A DNA stretch of 64,000 nt from NCBI GenBank assembly GCA_963402885.1, contig OY727094.1:21268501-21332500 (forward strand), read 5' to 3'. The notes beneath the pieces were generated by a model. The model saw only the letters and a list, made by a program, of their open reading frames with translations. It was not told where the DNA came from and ran no database searches. Below are positions 27,301-42,300 of this stretch, piece after piece. The translations under genes and the position numbers were made by a program. Source of the stretch: Antedon bifida. Its lineage: Eukaryota; Echinodermata; Crinoidea; Comatulida; Antedonidae. Every line of letters starts with the position of its first letter. Positions within the stretch are counted from its first letter, which is position 1.

Positions 27301-30300
27301 TTATTTGATTATACATGTTACCACATTACACCCACAAAAATAAACGCCTCTCTCAGAATAAACTCCTCACAACGATTACACGCCCCCACTACCCTCCTTA
27401 AAAATCAACCACCAAGGGCATTTATTCAAATAAATGTGGTCATTTCACTTTCATCTTGTCAGTATCTCATCCTCCATCTATTGGTGGGGAATTGAGCATG
27501 TGCTGATGCCATGGCATTCTTAAAAAATAGTGGAGCAGCAGTCCAAACCATATTTTCTGCAGCTGCAATTCATTTTACTACAACCTTATTTACAGGTACA
27601 TCTAATCAACTTTAATAGTTTCTCTGGTGGTGCTGGTAGTAAATTTGTCATCAATACTTTCCATCCCTAGTCTGTGGGTTGAAGAGTATTTCCTATCCAC
27701 TGCTATACCTGGTAATAAAGAATCACGAAAGGAAATTTTGCAGCAAGGGAATAGATTTGCTTTTTGCAACTTTCTCAAAGAAAAGTGGGCTGTCTAAAGT
27801 CTCCATTGACTTCCCTCCATATATAGCTACCAATGCCAAATTCCTGATGCAATGTTTTCTTTTTTTTTTGGAAACTGTTTGGTTTACAGAATTTGACATA
27901 CAACTCCAACTGTGATGTGATGATGATTTTTAAGACCAACACCTTTTTCTAAACCAAATTTACTTACGGCCCATAATTATAGCCATTAAACACAAGAGTT
28001 TACTTTGCCTTCACATAACGTAACAAACATACATGGTACATAATAAATGTCTTGAAATGTTGCTGTTTCGGGCCAAGAGGTTTGATGTAGCAGTGCTCCC
28101 CCATTGATAACATACAGTAGGCAGTGAGATGAAGGATTCTGAGTAGTCTAGCAGTGTGTATGGAGTCAATTGAGTAAAAGAGGGCTGCAGGAAAAGTACA
28201 AGGTTCTTTTTCAACAAATGATGCATTGTGTATGACTGTCTCACATAGCCATCAATGATGAAATAGTATATGTGAGGGAATGTGCACAGCTTCTCTATTG
28301 ATGAATATGGTTGATTTTGACCCATGTGTAATAATATGTTCTTTCCTCTTAAATTAATATTCTGTCACGGTTGCTTCATTCATTGATTTAATACCGTATG
28401 TTCTCGATGGGGAGCACTGTGAATGCATGTAAAGTCTTTCCTTGGTGTGAAGCTCTGTAAAAATTAATTTGCTTTTTATACATGGAATCCAGGGATGTGA
28501 TACTACATCACATCTATTTGGTATAGGAAAAGGTGTCTTAAAAAGTCATAACACCTGGGCAGTAGTATGCTTACAAACTCTGTAAAACCAAACGTCTCCA
28601 AAAAAAAGAAACCATCGCATCAGAGGAATTGGCATTGGCAGCTATATACTGTATGGATAGGAATACGTTCTGGGAGAAAGTAGCAAAAAGCAAAACAGCA
28701 CTTGAAATAAAGTCTATTCCCCCAACAACAAATGCTGCAAAATGTCATTCCCTGCGTGTATATTACCATGGTACAGCAGTGGATAGAAAATACTCTTCAA
28801 CCCACAGACTGGGGGATGGAAAGTTACAAATGGCGTGATGTGTCCATTGTGACAAATTTACCACCAGTGCCACTGTTTGTGACGAATACCACGGCATCAG
28901 CACATGCTTAATTCCTACCTATAGACAGAGGATGATAACTGGACAATGAAAATGAATGGATTAATAGATTGTAAGATTGTATAATTCTATTGTTGTGACA
29001 GTACAAATGTAAATGAACTGTTTTATTAGACACCGTAGTCCTGCATTATAATACATAAGACTATGTTGTCTATTATTATAACCGTGGTGATATCTTGATA
29101 CTTAAATGTGTGTTTTTGCTGCTAAATAGCACTTAAATTAATATGTATATTGCAGTTTAAATGTTTGACACTAAAGAAATATAAAAAGCATTATAAAAAC
29201 TGCTATCAAGTGGTAATTAGATATACAATATATGTTTTTTGTTCATTTTTAGACATTTTGTTTAAAAAAACCTATTTCCCCTACCTGGATTTTTCTAGAC
29301 TTTTAGTATGTTCATATAGGGACCTTATAGAAATGCATTGTGGTGAAAAAAATTCTGTTGCAGTTTTTTCAACCTTTTACTGATTCTGAGCATATCTTTC
29401 CTGTACTATATGCACTGCTAGGTGTAACAAGGCTTAAGTAAGTAAGTAAGCCTATATACTTTATGAAATATGGATAACGAACAGATCAGCATACAAAAAC
29501 AAAAAACGACGCTGGTACTGTATTTTTAGTAGACAGACTAAGCCTAGATAAATATATGTTGTAGGCCTAGACATTTTCGATATCGCTGAAAAGAAAGTTC
29601 CGGTTCCGATGACGTCCTCAGTTCTGGGCATCCATAAATAATGTAATTGAAGCAGCAGTGCCGCCCGTTGTAGCGTTTGATGTACGGTTTGTGAGTTTTC
29701 CATGTAATTTTACTCTTCCCTGATTATATTAATTACGGTTTTGTTGTTCATATCTAGGGGAATTTATTTTATTATGTTAGTTTAAACTAACAAATTAAAT
29801 ACCTCCCTCGAACAAATGCCGAACAATAACCATGGTAGGTCTACTTTAAAATGTAGTATATTCATCATCTTGTCTAAGACACTGATAAACAAATTAGGTT
29901 TAATTTTACAAATAGCAAGCATTTTAATAATTATATGGTAAGTGACCTCCGAAAATTGGCAAAAATCCCATAAGCCAGAACGTCATTCTGTGAGGTCTAT
30001 ACCTTTGTCGTTATTTAACATTCTATTGTGCCAAGAGGGTAGAGAGATAGCATTTCCAGGAAAACATATTCTGACATTCTTTCCCAGAGTCTCTGAAAGT
30101 CACTCATGTTCGACCCACATTGAAAAAAAAACGGAAATTGTCGCATGTACAAAACCATAGCCTACTTGATCCGTATCAATCTGCCTACAAAATGCATCAT
30201 AGTACTGAAACGGCATTACTTAATAACGATATCCCACGTGTGATGGATGATGGAAAGCTAACTGCTCTAGTATTATTAGACTTAAGTGCAGCATTTGATA

Positions 30301-33300
30301 CGGTTGACCATTCCGTGTTGTTAAATAGACTCAGTACGTATATTGGTATTAAAGGAAATGCACTTGATTGGTGTCGGTCATATTTGGAAAAAAGGCCTCA
30401 ACACATATGTATTGGTGATGCTATCTCAAAAGCTTCTTTTTTAAACTTTTCGGTACCACAAGGATGTGTTCTTGGGCCGCAATGGTTCACAATTTATTTA
30501 CACCCGATACGGGATATCATTAGTAAATATGATCTGTACTATCATGTTTATGCTGATGATACTCAGCTTTATATTTCTTTTAAACCTACAATGACACACA
30601 GTGACATTTCTTTGGAATTGCTCCAACATTGTATCTATGAATTGCGTGTCTGGATGAAAAACAACTTTCTTAAATTAAACGATGAAAAAACAGAATATAT
30701 TCTCTTTGGATCAAAGCAGCAGTTGGAAAAACTGCCACCAAGTTTTATTTACATTGGTGAAACCCAAATAGACCCGGCTAGGCAGGTTAGAAATCTTAGG
30801 GTTGAAATGAATGCGGGTATGACTATGATTTCTCATATCTCAAAAACTATTTCTACGTCGTCTTTTCACTTACGAAACATCCGAAGGATTCGCAAGTTTA
30901 TTAATGAGGCAGCAGCTAAACAACTTGTTCATGCTTTTGTCACTTCACGACTAGATATGGGAAACTCATTGCTATATGGGCTACCACAAAAACAACTCCA
31001 CAGGCTTCAGATGATTCAAAATAAAGCGGCAAGATATGGACACATATCAAATACCTTGGAAACATTGCATTGGCTTCCTGTTAGGTACCGCATTGTTTTT
31101 AAAATATTACTTTTTGTTTTTAAGTCTATAAATGGCATGGCTCCTGAATATATTTCTGACATGCTTAGGTTGTATGATCCTGGACGTAATCTGCATTTTA
31201 GTGATACGCTGCTTCTACATCTAACTAAGTCTTACCACTCATGGGGAGACAGAGCTTTCACCGTTACTGCTCCTCGTCTATGGAATGCTCTACCAAGCTC
31301 TATAAGAATTTGCAAAACTGTTGATACTTTTAAAAAATTATTAAAAACGCATTTATTCATTAAGGCATATGGAAATCATGAGGTTTCCTGAAGTTCTAGA
31401 CTTAGAATTGTATAGTATACTTTTTCCTGGCCAGCATTATCTTTGGGGTGCCTCTGTCTTGGTTGTTGTCTCTGAGCACCCGGTCGTCTGTGGAAAGGCA
31501 AATGTGTATCCTGCTCCTTTGTTTGGTCACCTAGGTAGGGGGCCGGGACCGCGACAGAACGAGAACGGATGGGGACCCTCCAAAGAAGTTGCATTTTATT
31601 TGTCAGGAATTTGTATGATTTGTTTTTTATTTTTTAAATGCGCCTTGAGCACTCATGAGTGGTACGTGCGCTATAAAAATCCTGTTATCATTATTATTAT
31701 TAGTTATTGTAATTTTGAGAATGCAGATATACTCACTATACCATATACTGGATTCTATTGATTTGTTAGTCAACAATCTTTCTCTTTGGACTTATACTTT
31801 GAAATGCATCTGTGGTTCTGCGAGTAAAAAGTTGTTTGTTGCTTTGCTTCTGTCCACCACCATTTACCAAATTCTTTTATGTATGTCATTAATTTATGTG
31901 TCATGATAAATGTAATTAGCTTGTATATAGCACAAAAGTCTCTTTCTGTTTATATTTTTTAGCTGTATCGTAACACACCCTTGGTCAAATCCCCTCTTTT
32001 TCATCTTTTAGCCTTTTATCACGAAGAGATTCATTTACATATTTTTTTTGCTTCTCAAGGCCTATCCTATCATATTGAATTTAATAGAATATATATTGAA
32101 ACATTACAAAACTGACTGAAATAGTAGTTTAGCAAATATAATTTCTGATGGAATACACATTAAAACAAAGATGTTTTCAGATACTAAATATTGTAAACAT
32201 TTACTTATTACTAATTTGAATATGGTTTTCAAATGTTCTTTAACATAATTTTTTAACAACTAGATGGTACCCAAGCGAAGCAAGCGTACCATCTAGGTCG
32301 TGTCCACAGATGGTTCTCGAATACACAGTAATTTCAGCGTAAAAAAACTGGCCATTTCAAATGTACATACCGCAGGACTATAAATACATTGTCGTTTTCA
32401 GAAACGAACAAATAGACACGATGATTAATGTAGTCAACTAAAACTAGCACCCTGGGAATTAGACCTAGGCCTACTTCCGAAGGAGAAACTTATCTCAAAA
32501 ATGAGTTCAAATTTTTTATTTGAACTCATTTAAACAAACCTAATTTGTGTTTTGTATATAACATTAGAGTTGAGGGATGGGGAAGAGGATGGAAAGAACA
32601 ATTTTTAAATATATTCTTTATCCACTCAGTAATGAAATATTGTTTTAAATGTTTTATAGGCCTATCAATAATATACTACTAAACACAGTAAAACATTTGC
32701 GATTTAATACTTTTTTAAAGCTGTCCCTGTTATAGTCGATTGAAATAGTACATGTAACGATACACCACTACGACGTTTATATTTTTTATAATTATTAATT
32801 AATACAAACGTTGAGAAGCAACTGTCAGTAATACAGTTTTTATTTGTATATTATGTGTTTATATATCTAGCCGTAAAGCCTACCCACAGTCACAGTAATA
32901 AATGTTATTTGTATATGTGTTTACATATCTAACAGTACCCACATTCACAGTAAGAAAATGTTGATTCAAATGGCGATCAAAAATGGTTAATACGTATTTA
33001 CAATATTGTCAAAGTATTGCAATACTATATATTTTAAGTTTATTCTCCAAGGGCCCATCAATTTACCTACTTGTGTTAAACCAAGGCCTCATAAATTTAC
33101 CTACAAACTGGGAGTCTGAGAGATTGGAATGTTCCATTCATCGCAAATCAATATATTTGTATAAACGTATATTAAATCTATCAAAATAGTATTTTTTTAA
33201 GAAAATCGGCCTGTCTTCCACATTATGATACTGTACTCGAGCTGTTCAACCGGTTTTCAGATATTAAAAACAATTATCGCAGGAGGAAATAGGAAAATGC

Positions 33301-36300
33301 GAAGCATCCTCATATTATTATATTATTTCAAGATGGACATCCATTAGACAGTGTATACCACGATCGGAAAACACCCCTATTTGGGGCAAAGTGTTGAACC
33401 TAAATTCGTTTTAATTGTCAATAACTAATTAACTAACTCAATTTAATTAGCAAACAGGGTTACATCAGGTGGTTAAAATCAGTACCGATATTCTAACCAA
33501 CTTTATATACCATCGAGTAAACATTAACGCGCGATTTACCGAATTTTGCCCTTACGTAAATTTATATATAGATACCAATTAAAAAACATACGGAGACATG
33601 GTTTGTTTACAAGCTATACCTGAAATTAGCAAATAAAGTGATGGAATTTTCATTTTCTCTCAGCTAAAAATTGAAAGAAACTAAAAGCTAAAATTTTGAC
33701 TACTATACCTGTAGATAGTTTTCCAACCAAAGTATAGCTTTGATATCTAACATGTTAGTGGGTTCATCTAGCAGAAGTAAGTCGGGGTTGGAAAAAAGAG
33801 CCCGTGCTAATGCTATCCTCATTCTCCAACCACCTGAAAACTCTCTATAAATTGAAGAAAAAAAATGTTAACTGGAAATCGTAATTACAGGAATAAGCAA
33901 ATAATAAATATTTTACTAAATATAGGAGTGTCATTTTATGGTGTATTTCATATTTTTAGGTGAACAGTTGTTCCTTTTTCTTTCCCTAAAACATGAAAAA
34001 TGAAGATTAATTAAATCAGACTTTGAATATGTTATTTTGTAGTTTTAATAAAGGTAATCACTTCCATAGAAAAAAAAAAGTTTTCACTTCACAAAACTAC
34101 AAAATAAATGGTTAAATTCAACCAAAATCCATTGGCTGGCAGCCAATTTGATAATTTTTTGCTTTAAATTACATTTTTTTCAGGTAAATACATTTTTTTT
34201 CCGATCCATTTTTAGGGCAAGTGGATAACCAATATGTTACAATAAAATGGAACATTCAACAAAAAATTTTTAATAATTATTTTTTTACATCTTTAATTCT
34301 AATTTTTTTTTCAACTGACGAATGCTGCGTTTGGTAATTCTCTGCCATTTTCCATGTCACAATCAGATCACTTAGAGGGCATCATTAGCAATATTGAGAG
34401 AGCATGCATGTGATAGCGCAGCAACAGCACATGCATCATTTCAAAAATTATTCTCGGGCAGTACGGGCAGTAATTACGATGTTCTTGCTCATGTTAGTTC
34501 CTGCTGAACATAAGCTTGAGCACCCTTTACCTTTACCATGTTTTCATCCCTACACCAAATAACACAAGGCTAGGTTAGCTTATTTGTTTCTTTGGGCCGA
34601 CAAATGCCTGGCTAAGAGAGGCTTTTTTCGCGCCGATATGGAATACTGTGAAGTACATGATTCTAACATTGTTTATTGTTATTTATTTAGATATCAAATT
34701 TTTTGTTTATACAATTTCATTTCAAGGAGTGTACAAGAAGCTACGAGGAAAATAAAGGTACACTACACTCTGTACACAGACACTGTTGTTCATCATAAAA
34801 TAAAGACCAACCACCAAACATTCTTTTCACTACAAATCAAGACATTAAAAACATTGAGGATGCAGGAGACTGCAAGAATATTCAACTAAGTCGCTGCTCT
34901 CCAGTCGGAACTGATATTAACATGCTTTGGAAGCTTTTACAAAAGATGACAATTTCTTAGGCGACAATGAAATGCAGTATATGTCCTATACCAAACATGA
35001 CGGACAAATACAATACAAAACTAGAATTTAATTCGTCATTTTGGCGAATTATAGGTGATCATTTTTATAATTTTACTGATATTTAATTTTGTTTAAAACA
35101 TGCCGCAAAATATTGATTTATGTAATCCTATTACCGTATATTTTTGGGGGTTATCGTGCATTCTGAAGAATTATTTTCATTTTAAAAATGCCTTATTTTT
35201 CACCATTTTCAGCACTTTGATGCAATTAATTTGCGCATTTTGTCATTTTTAACCTGCTCGTATAGCGTTATTTTAAGTCGGAACGGACTCAAATTTGGTG
35301 AATGTACTAAGGATGGTGAGTAGAATGCGATTTGTACAAAAAATTCATATTTTTTACGCTTTTTAAGTATCGCGCCCAGTAATTTTTTGAAACACGCAAA
35401 TGGCCTATTTCATGCTCTAATTTGATCAAAACTTAATTTGGAGATTTTTAAATTTTTAACGTGCAATTTCACGTGCTTGACCTTGAAATACGTAAATTTT
35501 TATTTGTTAATATTTTTACCCTTGACCTGAAGTTTACGTGTAGTGAATTTCATTAATATGTGATATGATTTATAATGTGATTTCACAAAATGGCGTATAA
35601 ATGACGTCACGGATGAGTGATCACGCTGAAAAGCTAACTAGGATTAAACTAAATTATTTTGAAGATATTGTGATATTTTTGTGATTATTGACATTCAAAT
35701 TTTTGAGATAATTGACACACAAAATCTGTACCGAAAGAAATAAATAAAGATTTCATACAATAACAATAGGTGATCATTTTATTCTAAATGATCACCTAAC
35801 TACAATTTAATTCGTCACTTTGACGAATTATAGGTGATCATTTTTATCATTTTACTGAAATTAATTTTATTTTACATGCACGTACGTTAACATACGATCA
35901 GAAAATGTTGATGTATGCCACCCTATTATACGCTTATAGTGCTGAGTTGTGCCTATTATATGCCATACAATATGTACAGTATATAATGTATCTATATACA
36001 GTGTAGCATAGGTGAAATTACGGGACACACATCATGTTCTAATTTTTTGGTATGATAAATTATCAAAATAAACTCGAAGATATCAATTTTAAAAGATAAT
36101 GAATTGAGCAAATAAATATAAGAATTGGAAGAGAATTTGAACTTTGTATGACTTTGACGAAAAAGATGAAAAAAATACTTTTTAACTTCAACTGGCCATA
36201 TCTTAACGTCACAACATCCGATAGACTTGATTTTTATATGAATTCATGTCTACATTTCATCAGCTTTCATAATAAATTATAATCATCAAGGTAACCTTCA

Positions 36301-39300
36301 ATTCTGAAGAGCTGTAAGATATTCAAATTTACGGCGAAGGTGAAATTACACGACCTACGTTATTCAAGTTTTTAGGCGTGATGACGTCATCAAAATGAAA
36401 ATAGTGGCAAGTCATGAGAAAGTCAATTAATTGAGCAATCACATACTAAAATTTGAGAGAAAATCGGGCACAAAATAACAGAGATGCGTTCTATTGAATG
36501 TGATAATATATAACAAAAGAGAAAAAAAACTTAATTTTAAATTCAAGTGGCCATTTGATGACGTCACAACATTTTGTACGTAAAATGTGTACATGAATTC
36601 ATATCTACAACTCAATGGCTTCCAGAATAAATAAAAAAATTTAGGGGGTTATCGTGTATTCTGAAGAATTATTTTCATTTTAAAAATGCCTTATTTTTTA
36701 CCATTTTTAGCAGCAGTTTGCGCAGTAATTTTTTGGAACATGCAAATGGCCTAATTCATGCTCTAAATTGATCAAAACTTAATTTTAAATTTTTAACGCG
36801 CGATTTCACGCGTATGACCCTACATGCACGCATGTTTTATTGGCTAATATTTTTACCCTTTACCTGAAGTTTACGTATAGTGAATTTTATTAATATGTGA
36901 TAATAAATTATGGAGACATGATTGATAATATGATTTCACAAAATGGCTGAAAAGCTTATTGGGACTAAGTTAAAGTATTTGAAAGATATTGTGAAATTTT
37001 GGTAATCATTGACATCAAACTTTTTGAGATATTTGTTACACAAAATAGTGTACAGAAAGAAGAAGAAGAAGAAGAAGGAAGAATAATAACTAGACATGAA
37101 ACTCGTCATTTTGACGAGTTAGTTATCCGCACGACAAACGTCATACATTGGAATATTGCACACAAATTATGACCTGAAGTGAAGAATATGATATGTTAGT
37201 GCTGAATTCTGTCAATTTTGTGTCATATAGTATATACAGTATAAACAGTATAATCTATATACATATTACATACAGAGTAGAATAGGTGAAATTATGGGAC
37301 CCGCCATTTATTCCTATTTTTAACATGGCGACGGTATCAAAATGAAACACTAAGATAGCAATTTCGGAAGGACATTATCTCAGCAACAACATATTAACGT
37401 GTAGAAGAAATTTGAATACGTAAAATATAGATGGGCGCTCTTTTAAATGTGATGAACTATGACGCAAAAGATGAAAATACAACTTTTTTTATTCAGCTGG
37501 CCATAAGATGACGTCACAACATCTGAAATTTTCACATGAATTCGTATCTACAATCCAATAGCTTCCAGAAAACGTTTAAATCATGATTATCACTTTTTAT
37601 TCTGACGAGCTATAACAGATTGAAATTTACTGTAAAGATGAAAATAAGTGACTCACGTTATTTACCTTTTGAGACATGATGATGTCATCAAAGTTAAAAT
37701 ACTTTTAAATCATGCGAAAGATAGTTAATTGACCTAGAGTTGCGCTCTACTGAATGTGATGAGCAATAACGAAACAGATGACATCACAATGTTTGTTTAA
37801 CCTTATTGATGCATGATCCGATATCTACAACTTATCAACTTCTAGATTTTGTAATAAAAATAAACGGTTCACGGTTTACTTTAGAAACTATGACTGTTTA
37901 TTAGTTGTTAGTGCTGAATTCTGTCAATTTTGTGTCATATAGTATATACAGTATAAACAGTATAATCTGTATACATATTACATACAGTGTAGAATAGGTG
38001 AAATTACAGGACACGTCATTTATTTATATTTTTAACATGCCGACGGTATCAAAATGAAACACTAAGATAGCAATTTCGGAAGGAAATTATCTCAGGAAAA
38101 ACATATTAACGTGTAGAAGAAATTTAAATACGTAAAATATAGATGCGCACATTGACTGCCAAACACGAAGATCTTCGTGTTTGGAAACACAACGTTTGAC
38201 TGGTGTTTCGCGTTTTTTTTACGAAATCCGGTAGATAGGTTAATTATTGGTATATACTATAAATATGGACACTATATTCGGTCTGGACCGTCAATATTTT
38301 ACTATTTGAAAGTAACTAATCTGGTTACGAACGACTGTCAAAATGAAACCTGTCGAAATAACATACACCGCGCATCACAGTAGCGCGTAGAGAGATGGCT
38401 TGGCGCATTGTGTATCGGGCGCTAGCTATGCCGCCGAAGCATTACAAAGGTTTTTGTGGATTGGCATGTTTGTTTGTTATCTGATTAAAAAACAGTCATA
38501 AAAAAGAATCATAAAAGAAGTCATAAAAATAAAAGAGTCATTTTCAATATAAGTCTTTAATTTTATTATTGTATGTAGACCTATAGCCTAATTGTTTTGG
38601 TGTTTCACTGTAAGTGACAGAGTTTCACGCAACAAACTTGTTTAAAAATGGTATGGATATTATCATCAGTTACTAGGCTAGTACTAGGCTAGCCTAGGCC
38701 TAGTCGTAAAACGGTTCCGGACCAACTTTAGGCCTGGTTAACTAGGCCTGATGTCTTTACTATGTGGATTTTGGCGAAACATTGATGTAAGATTTATGAT
38801 TTATAAAATGTAATACATTTTTCGATAGTGATAACTTGTTTTTATAGGCCTATCGGTGCCATGTAAGTAACTTTTTCGTTGTTTGTTGATCTCACCGGGC
38901 GATATTTTCATATTGTGATGTCTTGCACAAAATCGCGAATATCTCGACTTTCTTGCGCAAAACTACGAAAAACTAAAAAAGTTGGTTACTTTTATTTTAC
39001 TATTACGATTTACATATTGAGATTTGAAAATCGTTTTTGGTACCATTGTAAAGCTAAAATCTTTATGATTATTTTAGTCTAAATTACATATAAATCAGAT
39101 CACATACATAGTTTCAATCAGTTTAAAAAAACCATCGAATTGGGCTACAAACGCTGGTGGTGGCAGTTTCTAACTGGAAAAACCTCTGGCAGTCAAAGTG
39201 TTAAATGTGATGAACTATGACGCAAAAGGTGAAAATACAATCGTTTTTTTTCAACTGGCCATATGATGACGTCACAACATCTAATTGGCAAAAATGTTAA

Positions 39301-42300
39301 CATGAATTCGTATCTACAATGCAATAGCTTCCAGAAAACGTTTTAATCATGATTATCACTTTTTATTCTGATGAGCTATAACAGATTGAAATTTACTTTT
39401 AAAAGTGACCCACGTTATTTACATTTTTAGACATGATGACGTCATAAAAATTTTAGAAACTACGACTGTTTAAAAAAGGGCATAATTTTGACAAATTTTT
39501 TTAACTTTTTCATTAAAAACACACGCAAATTGTCCAATTCAACGTGCTCGTATGACGTAATTTTAAGTCGAAATGGTTCCAAATTTGGTAAAATTACTAT
39601 AAAAGGCTAGAAAAATATGATTTACGCAACACATTGACGCATTTCACGTTTTGTGCACACCGCGCACGCAAAAATTTGCGCATGCATGGGAATTTTTGAC
39701 ATGCTTAAAATGACATGAAACGCGAAGAAAGTTGATTAGAAATTAATTTTGTGCATTTTGAAATTTTAGATGCGCGTGCGCGCATAACTTTGTGTAAAAC
39801 ACACAATTTTTTTTCAACAGAAAGTTAGCGCATGATATAAATTACACTTTCGCAAAGTTTCAATTTAAAATGTTATTTGGTATTTGACCTATGTTAAATA
39901 CACAGAAATCATAAAATCGCGCGTAAGTCACGTTGCGCAATTGTAAACATCCTGAAAAGGTTCGCTGCACAACTTCATATGAATGACGATATGTTGAGAA
40001 AGTTACGACATGTTATGTTTTCATGTTTTACAGATACGCGTGACACAAAAATTACAGTTAGAAAGAAGATAAAGAAAAAAAAGATGATGATTATTTCGTA
40101 CAATCACAAGGAGTTATCCTGCATCTTCGTTGCTAAATATTAAAGATTTCATACAATAACAATAGGTGATCATTTTATTCTAAATGATCACCTAATAATA
40201 ACAACTAGATTTGAACTCGTCACTACGGACGAGTTAGGTTATCCGCAGCGCCAACGCCACGTGCACGTCATACGTTAGAATATTGCGCAGAGAAAAACGA
40301 TTATGCCATTGAAACAATTTTAGTGTTCTCTCTATTTTGTGTCACGTCTAAGTATATACAGTATAACACTATACTGTATACGTACTACATTCAGTGCAGA
40401 ATAGGAGAAAATAAATGACCAAAGTTATTGACGCTTTTGAATATGACGACGTCATCACAATTTTAAAAATGGTAAATCATGCGAAAGATAATTGATTGAC
40501 CTAGACAATATAAAAAAATGGGGGGAAATGGATTACGGATGAGTTGAGATGCGCTCTATTAAATGTGATGAGCTTTGACGAAAGAGACAAAAATCCTCTA
40601 TTTTATATTCGAGTGGCCATACGATGACGTCACAATATCCGGTTAGCCACATCAATGCATGATTCGATATCTACAACTCATCTACTTTCAGAATATGTAA
40701 TAAAATATAAAATTCACCTTGTTGTTTAGAATCTATGACTGAAAGGCATAATTTTGACGAATTTTTGAACTTTTTCATCAAAAACGCACACAAATTATCC
40801 AATTCCACGTGCTCGTATGACGTGATTTTAAGTCAAAATTGTTTAAAAATTGGTAAAAGTACTAGAAAAGGCTGGAAAAACATAAATCACGCAAAAAAAA
40901 GATGTTTTTAGCGCTACGTGCGCACCACGCGCGTAAAAATTTGCGCGTGCGTGGCAATTTTTGAAATGCTCAAAATGACATGAAACACGTAGAAAGTTTA
41001 TTAGAAGTTGATTTTACGCATCTTGAAATTTTAAACTAGCGTGCGCGCGTAACTTTTTGTGAAACATGCCATTTTTATTCCATAGAAAGTTTGCCCTTGA
41101 TATGACTTAAATTTTCACCAAGTGTCAATACAAAATGACTTTTGGTTTTTAATCTATGATCAATCATTGAAATTCATAAAATCGCGTGTAAGTCAAATTG
41201 CGCAACTCTAAATTCATAAAACGAAGTTTCTTGCACATCTACAGCTACAGGTCAATCTTATGACAAAGTTATACAATCTTATGTTGGCCAGAATTAGAGA
41301 TACGCTGCGAACAAATAAATACATTTTAAAGTACACAGTATAAACTGTATACACGTAATTTAATTTTTTAGGCATGATGATGTCATAAAAATTAAATATT
41401 TTTAACTCATGCATAAGATAGTTGATTGACCTAGACAATATTAAAATCTCGGAGAAAAAGGAATACAGATAAGCGTGATGCGCTCCATTTAATGTGATGA
41501 GCAATAACGAAAGAGACAAAAATTATATATTTTACATTCGTGTGGCCATACGATGACGTCACAATGTCCGGTTAGCCATATTGATTAATGATCCGATATC
41601 TACAACTCATCACCTTCCAGAATATGTAAGTTAAAAAAAGTTTACCTCGTAGTTTAGAATCTATGATTGTTTAAAAAAAGGCATAATTTGACGAATTTTT
41701 GAATTTTTTCATTAAAAACACGCACAAATTGTACAATTCGACGTGCTCGTATGACGTAATCTTAAGTCTAAATTGTTTTAAAATTTGATAAAATTACTAT
41801 AAAAGGCTGGAAAAACATAATTCATGCAAAAAAAGATGTTTTTAGCGCTACGTGAGGACGACGCGCAATTTGGGAATTTTTGACATGCTCAAAATGTCAT
41901 GATCAGCGTAGAAAGTTGATTAGAAATTAATTTTGCGCATTTTAAATATTAAATGCGTAACTTCGTGTAAAACATGCCATTTTTAGTGCACAAAAAGTTA
42001 GCGCAAGATATAAATTAAACTTTTGCTAAGTTTCAACTTAAATTGTTATATAGTTTTCAATCTATGTTAAATACGGGAAATTCATAAAATCACGCGTAAA
42101 TCATGTTACGCATTTCTGACGTCATTCACAATAGTAGGTGCACAACTTCATGTGAATGCCCATATGTTGACAAAGTTATGAAATGTTATGTTTACACATT
42201 TTTGATATAAGCGAGACACAAAAATAGAGGAAAAATGCGCGTGCTCGCGTAACGTCTTGCAAAACATGGCATTTTTAATCCACAAAAAGTTTGCCCTTGA

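Larger units (their letters stand above)
26351..29374. mobile_element. 3-kb imperfect palindrome splitting the LINE
   Basis: The ends are inverted repeats starting GGTTGAAAAAATTGCAACAG (26351 onward, and 29374 backward). The arms stay related inward: 26351-26750 with 28985-29374, and 27445-27905 with 28550-28960. The left arm has about 690 extra bases at 26755-27440. No clear target duplication was found. Coding traces lie in each arm; the superfamily is unknown. Confidence 0.72.

Noticed and set aside
34584-34889. A 101-codon open frame
   Set aside because: No family signature, no splice context and AT-rich surroundings; likely chance.
38177-38383. A 68-codon open frame near the piggyBac-like left end
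   Set aside because: No similarity to piggyBac transposase is visible and it is short; it was left as non-coding.
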